Assembly (NCBI RefSeq): GCF_900547735.1
Contig: NZ_URHZ01000130.1
Location: 1-7,932, forward strand
Source of the DNA: an uncultured Clostridium sp.
Lineage (GTDB): Bacteria; Bacillota; Clostridia; Lachnospirales; Lachnospiraceae
Direction: 5' to 3'
DNA: 7,932 nt
Part shown: one piece after another, positions 1 to 6,790 of the stretch
How the letters are laid out: each line of letters begins with the position of its first letter
How positions within the stretch are numbered: position 1 is the stretch's first letter
The notes under the pieces: generated by a model
Database searches by the model: none
Seen by the model: the letters and a program-made list of their open reading frames with translations, nothing else
Told to the model about the DNA's origin: nothing
Made by a program: the position numbers and the translations under genes

Positions 1-236
1 GTCGACAACCTGCCCGGGGAAGGAGGAGAAAAACTTTCCGAAGGGTGACCTTGAATCCCGCCGGCACTTGGCGACACATTGAGCACTTTGCGAGGTTTCT
101 TCGGGCTTAATGCAAAAGCGGGCGGTAGCAGGTATTTTCGAGTTTAGCACCGCTGTGCGCTTCACAAGCGGGAGCGAGTCCCCGCAGGAATTTTTTTCTC
201 TGGATTCCCCTCTCACCATCCCCGCGGTTTCCTTCC
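1..236. repeat. GC-rich intergenic stretch, probable fragment of a dispersed repeat
   Basis: No convincing gene is present. The first 16 bases match 14 of 16 bases of the minus strand at 7624-7609, and similarity continues weakly (GGGAAG, AGGA) to about base 27. The window therefore seems to start inside a diverged copy of the palindromic element at 7505-7668. The rest is rich in short complementary blocks, such as CCGCC near 58 against GGCGG near 120, and GCGGG against CCCGC around 170-187. A 60-codon open frame at 110-292 runs through this repeat-like DNA into the terminator stem. It has no good ribosome site, so I do not call it a gene. That this is a repeat is inferred from the similarity alone. 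Confidence 0.4.
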
Positions 237-285
237 AAAAAAAGCTGTGTAATACGGGATTCCCCCGTAATTACACAGCTTTTTT
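237..285. terminator. Strong bidirectional rho-independent terminator
   Basis: A perfect 16-base stem pairs 238-253 with 270-285. It is extended by ACGGG (254-258) against CCCGT (264-268), with one bulged A and a small loop. The stem is flanked by an A run at 237-243 and a T run at 280-285, so either strand would give a hairpin followed by a U tract. It lies about 25 bases beyond the stop codon of the minus-strand amidohydrolase and very likely ends the permease-amidohydrolase transcript. It can also stop transcription entering from the left. Confidence 0.88.
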
Positions 286-311
286 ACAATAGCGTTTACG
301 TCCGCCGATGA

Positions 312-1481
312 TCAGCGGCACCCTTTTCTGATTGCAGGCCGCCCCTGAAGATATACAATTTTTCCGTCAATCATTGTCATTTCCGGCGCAAGGATTCTGT
401 CTCCGGTTCTGATGTTACCGTCGGAATCGGAAAATTCCACATTCTTCCTGACAAGTCTCACCAGGGTCAGATCGGCTTTTCTTCCTTCCTCCAGCACACC
501 GGTCTCTTTCTCCATCCTGAGACAGCGGGCCGGAATCCGCGTTACCGAGTCGAATACGCGGTGAAGCGGCATCCCCATATTCAGGAATTTCGACATGACA
601 AAGGCCAGATCCTTCATATCGGGCGCATTGCCGAAGGTGGCCGCGGTCGCGTCACTGCTGATAATGTCGGGATAAATGCCTTCTTCCAGTGCCTTTTCCG
701 CCACCTCAAAATTAAAATTCATCCTGCCGTTTCCCACTTCCAGGAAGACGCCTCTCTCCCTGGCATCGTGAAACGCGCATTGTACGGTACCGTCCTCCTC
801 CAGGATTGTCATGCCCTTGTTGTGGTACATATGGCTGTAAATGTCACCGGGCCGGAGCCGTTTTACAATCTCCTCCGCCCTCACAGGAGGATCCGTTGTG
901 TGGACACAGACCGGAAGACCGAATCGCTCCCCCAGTTCCAGTGCGTGTTCCAAAGGCGCAATACCCTCATTGCCTACAATCGGGCGGCTGATCCTGACCT
1001 TGATTCCGCGTATCTCGTCCCTGTATTTCCCAATCAGAGCAGCCATCTGTTCTTCTTTCACTGCGGTGCGGGCAAGCGGTTCCATAATGCCTGCGCCAGG
1101 CTGACCTAAAGGTGAAAGGTTCAGAAAACTCCTGATTTTAATCGTCCTCGGCATAACGTCAAGCTGATGGAACGCCTCATACCCGGCGCAGCCGGCCGTA
1201 CCCATATCCACGGCCGTCACGGCTCCCGACGCCAGCAGCAGATCTCCGTTTATGCCGAAACCGCTTCCCTTTGTAAACAAATGCGTATGGAAATCTATCC
1301 AGCCGGGCTGAAGATAGGCGCCCTCCGCATCCAGAATTACATTGGCCGCATTCTCCGCTTCCCTTTCCGTCAGAGGTTCCGTGATAAACTGAATAATCCC
1401 CTTATCGATTCCCGCCGCAATGTTTCGTTCTATGCCCGTATCCGGATCCACGGCCATTGCATTATTGATGAGTAAATCCAT
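312..1481 (-). CDS. Amidohydrolase/deacetylase-family metallohydrolase (COG3964, dihydroorotase-like)
   Basis: A 389-residue amidohydrolase-superfamily enzyme with the TIM-barrel metal site visible in order: HTH at H65/H67 (in DFHTHLF), the lysine expected to be carboxylated at K161 (GIKVRIS), H194 (VCVHTTDPP), H217 (YSHMYHNKG) and the catalytic aspartate D277 (ISSDATAATF). A small beta-domain is formed by residues 1-60 and the C-terminus (ADLTLV, MTMIDGKIVY). The pattern matches the COG3964 / EF_0837-AHA_3915 group. This group is often misannotated as dihydroorotase; from memory, some members hydrolyse acetyl-(R)-mandelate-type esters or N-acyl compounds in vitro, and the natural substrate is generally unknown. 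The ATG at 1481 has GGAGG at 1492-1488, directly after the permease stop, so the two genes are almost certainly co-transcribed and translationally close. The enzyme probably acts in the cytoplasm on whatever the permease imports. All active-site residues are present. Family assignment is firm; substrate is unknown. Confidence 0.9.
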   Translation of the reverse strand: MDLLINNAMAVDPDTGIERNIAAGIDKGIIQFITEPLTEREAENAANVILDAEGAYLQPGWIDFHTHLFTKGSGFGINGDLLLASGAVTAVDMGTAGCAGYEAFHQLDVMPRTIKIRSFLNLSPLGQPGAGIMEPLARTAVKEEQMAALIGKYRDEIRGIKVRISRPIVGNEGIAPLEHALELGERFGLPVCVHTTDPPVRAEEIVKRLRPGDIYSHMYHNKGMTILEEDGTVQCAFHDARERGVFLEVGNGRMNFNFEVAEKALEEGIYPDIISSDATAATFGNAPDMKDLAFVMSKFLNMGMPLHRVFDSVTRIPARCLRMEKETGVLEEGRKADLTLVRLVRKNVEFSDSDGNIRTGDRILAPEMTMIDGKIVYLQGRPAIRKGCR

Positions 1482-1493
1482 TTTTTTCCTCCA

Positions 1494-2765
1494 TTAAACA
1501 TATAAAGGCCAGATAAACGGTATCAGTATGATACAGGCAATCAGGAATACAACCGTCATTCCGATGTTGCTCTTCAGATAGTCTGAGAACTTATATCCCC
1601 CGTAAGCGTAAATCAGGTTGGCCGGAGGGCAGGCAATCGGGCTCAAAATCGACATGGTGGATGCGATGCACAGCACCATCAGCAGTGCGGAAGGAAATAC
1701 ACCGATTGTTTCCGCAATTGCAATGATAATCGGCATCAGCAGCGTAATCGTCACAACGTTGGACATAAACTGCGTCATCACACACGTCAGGACGAAAATG
1801 ACAATTGTGATGTAATACACGTTGGTGGAACCGCCAATGATTCTTATCAGGGTATCCGCCATAATCTGGGCCGCTCCCGTGTTTTTGAGAGCCGTAGCCA
1901 GCGGCGTCATTCCTCCGAGCAGAATTACCGTTTTAATGCTCACAAGCTGATATGCCTGCTTTTCCGTAAATATTCCCAGAAGCACGTCGGCAACCGCTCC
2001 CATGATTGCCACCATGTAGGAAGGAATCCCCGTCCTGTCTTCAAAAATCATCCCCACGAATACACAGAGGAGAACTGCCACGGAAGCCACCTGTTTCCAC
2101 TGCGGCACATCCTTCGGCGCCCGTTCGGAGAAAATCTGGCTCTCATCATTGTACGCCTTGATGTCCGGTAAAAATTTATAACCGATAAAGTACATATAGA
2201 TCAGCATGATTACCGTAAGCGGAACGCCGATTTTGGAAATTTCAAAAAAACCAAATGACTGTCCCAGTTCTTTTATCTGATCGCCAATCAGCACGTTGAC
2301 CGCCGCATCTCCTACCAGCGTCAGCCTGCCTCCCGCCATAGCGCCTAGAAATGCGGACATCAGCAGTTTAGAACGTGAAAAGCTCGTTGTAGCGGTGATG
2401 CCGATGATGATCGGAATAAATACGGCGACTGTGCCTGAGTTGCTGAGCCCGGCCGACATAACGGTGGACAGGATCAGGATTGCCATAATCATCTGCCGTT
2501 CCGTCTTTGCATACTTTGTCACAACCGAAGCAATCTTGTCACATACCCCCGTCTCAAACAGAGCGCTTCCTACAATTACAACGCCTATCAGCATCAGGAT
2601 TGTCGTGCTGGCAAATCCGCTGACCGCTTCCTTCGGCGTAACCAGCCCCGTCAGCACCAGAGCACACAGTGTCAGCATTACTGTCATATTGACAGGTATT
2701 TTCTCAAGAAGAAAAGAAATAACTGCAAGTATCAGAATAATAATTGTTAGTGTGGATGGTTCCAT
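1494..2765 (-). CDS. SLC13/DASS-like (ArsB/NhaD superfamily) anion or dicarboxylate permease
   Basis: A 423-residue, very hydrophobic integral membrane protein with about ten or more membrane segments. It shows the two-repeat layout of the divalent anion/sodium symporter family. Each half has a hairpin motif in the place of the family's SNT signature: SNSGTVAVFIP at 108-118 and MSNVVTITLLMP at 334-345. A third motif, CPPANLIYAYGG (379-390), follows the second and resembles the family's TPPNAIVYG-like loop. A soluble charged stretch (about 200-222) separates the halves. The first residues (EPSTLTIIILILAVISFLLEKIP) form a membrane helix, and GAGGGGG-like Shine-Dalgarno DNA precedes the ATG at 2765, which supports this start. 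Known family substrates are di- and tricarboxylates, sulfate and related anions, usually with sodium. The threonine of SNT is replaced in both halves (SNS, SNV), so the specificity may differ. It is the first gene of a two-gene unit with the amidohydrolase, suggesting it imports that enzyme's acylated acidic substrate (inference). Confidence 0.85.
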   Translation of the reverse strand: MEPSTLTIIILILAVISFLLEKIPVNMTVMLTLCALVLTGLVTPKEAVSGFASTTILMLIGVVIVGSALFETGVCDKIASVVTKYAKTERQMIMAILILSTVMSAGLSNSGTVAVFIPIIIGITATTSFSRSKLLMSAFLGAMAGGRLTLVGDAAVNVLIGDQIKELGQSFGFFEISKIGVPLTVIMLIYMYFIGYKFLPDIKAYNDESQIFSERAPKDVPQWKQVASVAVLLCVFVGMIFEDRTGIPSYMVAIMGAVADVLLGIFTEKQAYQLVSIKTVILLGGMTPLATALKNTGAAQIMADTLIRIIGGSTNVYYITIVIFVLTCVMTQFMSNVVTITLLMPIIIAIAETIGVFPSALLMVLCIASTMSILSPIACPPANLIYAYGGYKFSDYLKSNIGMTVVFLIACIILIPFIWPLYV

Positions 2766-2841
2766 GTTTTCCCCCTCATTTCATTTGTGTGGTTACGATC
2801 AAAGCCGCCATGGCCAGTCTTTTCTTTCATCGTCTGTCCTT

Positions 2842-2871
2842 ATTGTATGTCATCCAATCCACAAAATCCAA
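2842..2871 (-). promoter_or_regulatory. Candidate sigma-A promoter for the permease-amidohydrolase unit
   Basis: On the minus strand TTGGAT (2871-2866) and TACAAT (2847-2842) are separated by 18 bases. A start near 2836 would leave a leader of about 70 bases before the permease ATG. The -10 box is good and the -35 box is moderate. No better pair was seen upstream of this gene. Confidence 0.45.
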
Positions 2872-2884
2872 CAATGTATTTTGT
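2861..2884. promoter_or_regulatory. Candidate operator overlapping the permease promoter
   Basis: An inverted repeat ACAAAAT-N10-ATTTTGT (2861-2867 and 2878-2884) covers the candidate -35 box. ATTTTGTC occurs again at 2901-2908, and TTGTCG/CGACAA forms another small palindrome at 2881-2896. A symmetrical site over the -35 fits repressor binding. The regulator is unknown and is not encoded in the window. Confidence 0.3.
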
Positions 2885-2913
2885 CGTTCCCGACAACGAA
2901 ATTTTGTCACATC

Positions 2914-2995
2914 ATTCAACAACGAAAAGCACGCTTCGTTAACTTTTCATTGCCACTCAACAACGAAAAGTACGCTTCGCGAACTTTTCATTGCC
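2914..2995. repeat. Two tandem 41-base repeats, each with a hairpin
   Basis: Units at 2914-2954 and 2955-2995 are exactly 41 bases each and differ at only a few positions. A partial third unit begins at 2996 (ATTCAATAAAAAG). Each unit contains GAAAAG and CTTTTC arms; in the second the stem is GAAAAGT-A-CGC-TTC-GCG-A-ACTTTTC with a TTC loop. A related segment (GACAACGAAATTTTGTC) lies just upstream at 2892-2908. The repeats lie between the permease promoter and the htpG terminator. Their function is unknown; binding sites, paired hairpins or slipped duplication are all possible. Confidence 0.75.
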
Positions 2996-3000
2996 ATTCA

Positions 3001-3077
3001 ATAAAAAGACGCAGGGCGCTGTACACGGGAATCTGTTTTTCAGTAACAGTTTCTTCTGTGCACAGGGTGCCCTGCAT
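3001..3077 (-). terminator. Probable rho-independent terminator of htpG
   Basis: A long imperfect stem pairs GCAGGGC (3011-3017) with GCCCTGC (3069-3075) and TGTACAC (3020-3026) with GTGCACA (3058-3064). CTGTT/AACAG can form an inner hairpin. On the minus strand the stem is followed by TCTTTTTATT, as expected for an intrinsic terminator about 30 bases past the htpG stop codon. The stem has internal mismatches, so the end point is approximate. Confidence 0.65.
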
Positions 3078-3106
3078 CTTCTCAATATCTTAAACGTCCG
3101 GGAATC

Positions 3107-5113
3107 TTATTTAGCCAGCATTCCCATAATCTCGTTGCTTCTTGCAATAAATTTAGTCATTCTCTCCGGTGTCAGGGAACCGTGGCTGAGCAGCGCCAAA
3201 TCATAGAGCTGTTCACAAATCTTTCCTGTGTTCTCACCCTCGCCGTTCTCCAGCACATACTGAACCAGATTGTTGTTTGCATTCAGGATTAATACCTGGC
3301 CGCTTCCGCCGAACATGGAAGGATCCATTCCGTACATGTTGTACATCTTCATCATTTCCTGCATACGGCGTGATTCCTCAGAAACGGTAATCATGGAGGA
3401 AATGGACTCGTTTTTAAGTTTTTCCACCTTAACCTGGAGCTTGTCGTCGTCCAGTGTTTTGCGGAAGAGTTCCGTCAGAGTCTCCTCCGATTTGCCGAAC
3501 GCTTCCTTGTCCTCCTCGGCCACCTCTTCCTTCATCGTCTCATTGACATCCGCGTCAATACGGAGGAACTTCAGGTTCTCATGTTTCTGCTCCAGACGTC
3601 CGATAAACGGATTGTCGATGTTATGCGGCAGAATGAGGGCGTCCTGGCCGGACTCTTTGAACATGTTGATGTACTGGCCCTGCTCCTTCTCATCCGTCAC
3701 ATAGAAGAGCTTATTCTCGTGATTTTCTTCTTTGGCTCTCTCCTCGCAGTCCTTCAGTGTCAGATATTTGCCTTCCAGGTTTTTGAAAATGATATAGTCA
3801 TCCATCTTTTCGGCAAATTTGTCGTCCTTCAGGCAGCCGAATTTAATAAATGGGGAAATGTCATCCCAGTATTTCTCATAAACTTCACGGTCTGTCTTGC
3901 ACATTCCTGAAAGTTTATCCGCCACTTTCTTTGTGATGTAATCGGAAATCTTCTTAACAAAACCATCGTTCTGAAGAGCGCTTCTGGATACGTTAAGAGG
4001 CAGATCCGGACAATCGATTACGCCCTTTAAAAGCATCAGGAATTCCGGAATGACTTCCTTAATATTGTCGGCAATAAATACCTGGTTGTTATAAAGCTTG
4101 ATCGTTCCCTCAAGGCTCTCGTACTCCATGTTGATCTTCGGGAAATAGAGAATTCCTTTCAGGTTGAACGGGTAGTCCATGTTCAGGTGAATCCAGAACA
4201 ACGGCTCCTTAAAGTCCATAAATACCTTGCGGTAAAATTCCTTATACTCTTCCTCGCTGCACTCATTCGGATGCTTATTCCAGAGCGGATGGATGTCGTT
4301 CAACGCTTCCGGACGTTTCAGAATCTTATATTTCTCGGTTCTCGGTGATACTTCGACCGTCTCTTTAGTACCGTCCTCGTTCTCCTTCTCCTCTGTCTTC
4401 GCCTCCTCGATCACAGTCTCCACAACCGTGTCCTTCTCAGTCAGCTCGTCCTTTTCAATTGTCTCATACTGAGGCTCTGCCGCGCTGTTGTCCAGGAAAA
4501 TCTCCACCGGCATGAAAGCACAGTATTTCTGGATTACTTCGCGCGCCCTGTACTCATTGCTGAATTCAGCGCTGTCGTCATTTAAGTAGAGGACAATTCT
4601 CGTACCGATGGTTTCCTTGCCGCCTTCATCCATCGTAAATTCCGTACCGCCTTCGGATTCCCAGTGAACCGGCTTAGCCCCTTCCCGATAGGACAGGGTG
4701 TCGATTACAACGCGGTCCGCTACCATGAATGCAGAATAGAAGCCCAGTCCAAAGTGACCGATAATCTGATCCTCATTGGCCTTGTCCTTATACTTCTCCA
4801 GGAAGTCCTGCGCGCCCGAAAACGCGATCTGGTTGATGTACTCTTCCACTTCCTCAGCGGTCATACCGATACCGTTATCTTCCACCGTGATCGTCTTTGC
4901 ATTTGAGTCTACCGTCACCTGAATCTTGTATTCCAGATCTTCCGGTTTAACAAATTCTCCCATAAGCTCCAGTTTTTTGAGCTTTGTGATTGCATCACAG
5001 CCGTTGGAAATCAATTCCCTGTAGAAAATGTCGTGGTCGGAATAAAGCCATTTTTTTATAATAGGGAAGATATTCTCGCTGTTGATTGATAAGCTGCCTG
5101 TTTTAGCTGCCAT
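3107..5113 (-). CDS. htpG: HtpG, Hsp90-family molecular chaperone
   Basis: A full-length cytoplasmic Hsp90 chaperone of 668 residues, an ATP-dependent homodimer that remodels client proteins under stress. The N-terminal GHKL ATPase domain shows RELISNGCDAITKL (E33 catalytic, N37 magnesium ligand), DNGIGM (79-84) and GHFGLGFYSAFM (119-130). The middle domain carries PLFWIHLNMDYPFNLKG and LPLNVSRSALQ with the gamma-phosphate-sensing arginine R377. The C-terminal dimerisation domain ends in LTPERMTKFIARSNEIMGMLAK. An acidic linker of about 45 residues (about 211-256, rich in E and K) joins the N and middle domains, and a Met-rich stretch (MQEMMKMYNMYGM) lies near the C-terminus. I choose ATG at 5113: AAGGAG at 5127-5122 is 8 bases upstream, whereas a GTG start at 5122 would overlap that site. 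The gene appears monocistronic, with its own promoter, CIRCE operator and terminator. Confidence 0.97.
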   Translation of the reverse strand: MAAKTGSLSINSENIFPIIKKWLYSDHDIFYRELISNGCDAITKLKKLELMGEFVKPEDLEYKIQVTVDSNAKTITVEDNGIGMTAEEVEEYINQIAFSGAQDFLEKYKDKANEDQIIGHFGLGFYSAFMVADRVVIDTLSYREGAKPVHWESEGGTEFTMDEGGKETIGTRIVLYLNDDSAEFSNEYRAREVIQKYCAFMPVEIFLDNSAAEPQYETIEKDELTEKDTVVETVIEEAKTEEKENEDGTKETVEVSPRTEKYKILKRPEALNDIHPLWNKHPNECSEEEYKEFYRKVFMDFKEPLFWIHLNMDYPFNLKGILYFPKINMEYESLEGTIKLYNNQVFIADNIKEVIPEFLMLLKGVIDCPDLPLNVSRSALQNDGFVKKISDYITKKVADKLSGMCKTDREVYEKYWDDISPFIKFGCLKDDKFAEKMDDYIIFKNLEGKYLTLKDCEERAKEENHENKLFYVTDEKEQGQYINMFKESGQDALILPHNIDNPFIGRLEQKHENLKFLRIDADVNETMKEEVAEEDKEAFGKSEETLTELFRKTLDDDKLQVKVEKLKNESISSMITVSEESRRMQEMMKMYNMYGMDPSMFGGSGQVLILNANNNLVQYVLENGEGENTGKICEQLYDLALLSHGSLTPERMTKFIARSNEIMGMLAK

Positions 5114-5203
5114 AATAAACACTCCTTTACTGCCTTATTTTTTATATTTATTTTATTAAGATGCTCTGCTGTGCGGCGGCGTTGTCCCTGCCGTGCATTT
5201 ATT

Positions 5204-5232
5204 ATTCTAATACCTCTTCTTCCAGATGTCAA
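5204..5232 (-). promoter_or_regulatory. Sigma-A promoter of htpG
   Basis: On the minus strand TTGACA (5232-5227) and TAGAAT (5209-5204) are separated by 17 bases. The -35 box is perfect and the -10 box has one mismatch to TATAAT. Transcription would start near 5197, giving a leader of about 85 bases before the ATG at 5113. Confidence 0.75.
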
Positions 5233-5239
5233 TAGAAAA

Positions 5240-5266
5240 TTAGCACTCATTTGCATTGAGTGCTAA
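5240..5266. promoter_or_regulatory. Perfect CIRCE element (HrcA operator)
   Basis: TTAGCACTC-N9-GAGTGCTAA at 5240-5248 and 5258-5266 matches the CIRCE consensus exactly. CIRCE is the operator of the heat-shock repressor HrcA, best known from groE and dnaK operons. Here it lies 7 bases upstream of the htpG -35 box. CIRCE more often sits downstream of the -35 or in the transcribed leader. HrcA control of htpG is the direct inference; B. subtilis htpG is not a CIRCE gene. The divergent carboxypeptidase promoter is about 110 bases away, so control of that gene is less likely. Confidence 0.93.
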
Positions 5267-5375
5267 TAATTTTCATCTGTTTTACTGAACCTCCGTTTTC
5301 CGGCCGGCGGCAAACACGGGCCGGTCACTGATTATTACCAAACCTTGCGTTTTTCTTTCAGTTTTTTCCAGTTCG

Positions 5376-5404
5376 TTGACAATCTATACCAGAACTTTTA
5401 TAAT
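5376..5404 (+). promoter_or_regulatory. Perfect consensus sigma-A promoter of the carboxypeptidase gene
   Basis: TTGACA (5376-5381) and TATAAT (5399-5404) are separated by exactly 17 bases, matching the consensus at every position. Transcription would start near 5411, leaving a leader of about 100 bases. In that leader TGTTCAG (5419-5425) is complementary to CTGAACA (5468-5474), which may form a weak long-loop hairpin. Confidence 0.88.
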
Positions 5405-5512
5405 GAGTGAGTCGTAATTGTTCAGGGACCATTTTATTTAAACCGTAAACCGGCAATAATGAGGGTACTGAACAGTCACATTGAGCCACACAATATAAGG
5501 AGGATACTCTAA

Positions 5513-6673
5513 ATGAATCGTAGAACAAACTTACGGCGCTTCCTGAAAAAAAGCGCTGCTGTCGGATATATTTCCCTGTCGCTGGCATTTTCCAGCGTAT
5601 TTGCAGGGACTGCTTTTGCCGGTCCGGCTGATGATGCATCCCTGTCGACCCCTTCCCCTGGCCCCGGAAGCGGCCCTGGCGCCTCTGTCCCCGTGGATAA
5701 CAGCTTTTATAACCAGAATCTCTCCGATCCGGTAGTAAAACCGGTCGATAAGTACTCTTATGAGCAGATGGAACAGGATATCGCCGCACTGGCCGCACGC
5801 TACGGAAACCATATGGCGGTCACCGTCATCGGCCAGTCTCTCGACGGGAGAAATATTTACGACGTTGTCATCGGAAACCCGGGCGCGCCGAAAAAGATCC
5901 TTTTCCAGGGAGCAATCCATGCAAGGGAATATATTGTAGTTCCCCTGATGATGCAGCAGTTGGAATATATGCTTGCTTTCTACGATTCAGGAACATATAA
6001 CAACCAGCCGCTTTCCTCCATACTGAATAATGTTTCCATCCATTTTGTCCCGATGGCAAACCCCGACGGAGTTGCCATCAGCCAGTTCGGCGAGGGGGCT
6101 ATCCGCTCCGAAGAACTGCGCCAGAACATTCAGAACTGCTACACCATGGACGTGGCGGATGCCCGCACCTCACTTAGTTATGACCAGTATCTGATCCGCT
6201 GGAAAAGCAATGCCCGCGGAGTCGATTTGAACCATAACTTCGACGCAGGCTGGGAATCCCTGAATCCAACCCTGGCTCACAACTCATTTACCGACTACAA
6301 GGGAGCCTCTCCTCTGTCCGAGCCGGAATCACAGGCTCTGGCCAACCTGGTCCAGCAGCAGGCATTTTCCGCTGTTATCAACTATCATGCGATGGGAAGA
6401 GTCCTCTACTGGGATACCGACAATAACCAGAAGATGGCGGAATCCAACGACATGGCCCTCACCGCCGCCGGTGTAACCGGGTACCAGGTACTGGGCAGCA
6501 AAGGCGTAGGCGGATTTAAAGACTGGCTCCAGAGAAAAGGAAATCCGGTGGCCGGCATCACGATCGAGGTGGGACGTTCCACCTGTCCGGTTGCCTTCTC
6601 CGAATACCAGTCAATCTGGGATCAGAACAAACAGATTCCCGTGCTCTTCAGCAAATATATTTTAAGCCACTAA
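5513..6673 (+). CDS. Secreted M14-family zinc carboxypeptidase
   Basis: A 386-residue exported metallopeptidase. Residues 1-36 form a Sec-type signal peptide: basic start (NRRTNLRRFLKK), hydrophobic core (AAVGYISLSLAFSSVFAG) and a likely cut after AFA (A36). A Ser/Pro/Gly-rich linker (about 43-60) leads to the catalytic domain (about 80-385). Zinc ligands are H136 and E139 (in HAREY) and H292 (NYHAMG). The general-base glutamate is E352 in TIEVG. NPDG (183-186), GVDLNHNFDAGW (236-247) and GGFKDW (333-338) are also family landmarks. The last resembles gamma-D-glutamyl-diaminopimelate peptidases, so muropeptides are a possible substrate (inference). The usual substrate-binding Arg of the N-R pair is His (H241), and the position aligning with CPA Arg127 appears to be Lys (K231). 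AAGGAGG at 5497-5503 lies 9 bases before the ATG. It appears to be a single-gene transcript with its own promoter and terminator. Confidence 0.92.
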   Translation: MNRRTNLRRFLKKSAAVGYISLSLAFSSVFAGTAFAGPADDASLSTPSPGPGSGPGASVPVDNSFYNQNLSDPVVKPVDKYSYEQMEQDIAALAARYGNHMAVTVIGQSLDGRNIYDVVIGNPGAPKKILFQGAIHAREYIVVPLMMQQLEYMLAFYDSGTYNNQPLSSILNNVSIHFVPMANPDGVAISQFGEGAIRSEELRQNIQNCYTMDVADARTSLSYDQYLIRWKSNARGVDLNHNFDAGWESLNPTLAHNSFTDYKGASPLSEPESQALANLVQQQAFSAVINYHAMGRVLYWDTDNNQKMAESNDMALTAAGVTGYQVLGSKGVGGFKDWLQRKGNPVAGITIEVGRSTCPVAFSEYQSIWDQNKQIPVLFSKYILSH

Positions 6674-6712
6674 CCGTACCACTTACAAACGAATTATAAA
6701 GTAAAATAATAG

Positions 6713-6762
6713 AAACCCCCGATATCCAGGTGTGTTGCCAACTGGGATATCGGGGGTTTTTT
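6713..6762. terminator. Rho-independent terminator between convergent genes
   Basis: A GC-rich stem pairs 6713-6729 with 6742-6759 (CCCCCGATATCC against GGATATCGGGGG, one bulged base). It is followed on the plus strand by a run of six T (6757-6762). It lies 40 bases after the carboxypeptidase stop and clearly ends that transcript. The minus-strand side is followed by T-rich DNA (TTTCTATTATTTTAC), so it may also end the convergent DUF5721-like transcript. Confidence 0.9.
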
Positions 6763-6790
6763 GAATACTTTCTATTTTTATTCTCGGACC

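Noticed and set aside
110..292. 60-codon open frame on the plus strand
   Set aside because: It has no clear ribosome site, lies in repeat-like DNA and ends inside the terminator hairpin. It is probably an artefact of a dispersed repeat.
561..1109. 182-codon plus-strand open frame
   Set aside because: It is antisense to the amidohydrolase, whose catalytic residues are all intact on the other strand.
2296..3093. 265-codon plus-strand open frame
   Set aside because: It lies antisense to the permease and runs on through the tandem repeats. Its composition is a mirror of a hydrophobic gene, with no ribosome site or domain.
5120..5122. GTG start for htpG, three codons upstream
   Set aside because: It overlaps the Shine-Dalgarno sequence. 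The ATG at 5113 has ideal spacing and gives the usual MAAKTG start.
5300..5324. CCGGCC/GGCCGG hairpin between htpG and the carboxypeptidase
   Set aside because: The stem is only six bases and no T run follows on either strand, so a terminator call is not supported.
5513..5620. Twin-arginine (Tat) export signal on the carboxypeptidase
   Set aside because: LRRFLKK resembles SRRxFLK but lacks the residue between RR and FLK, and the rest is an ordinary Sec signal with an AFA cut site.
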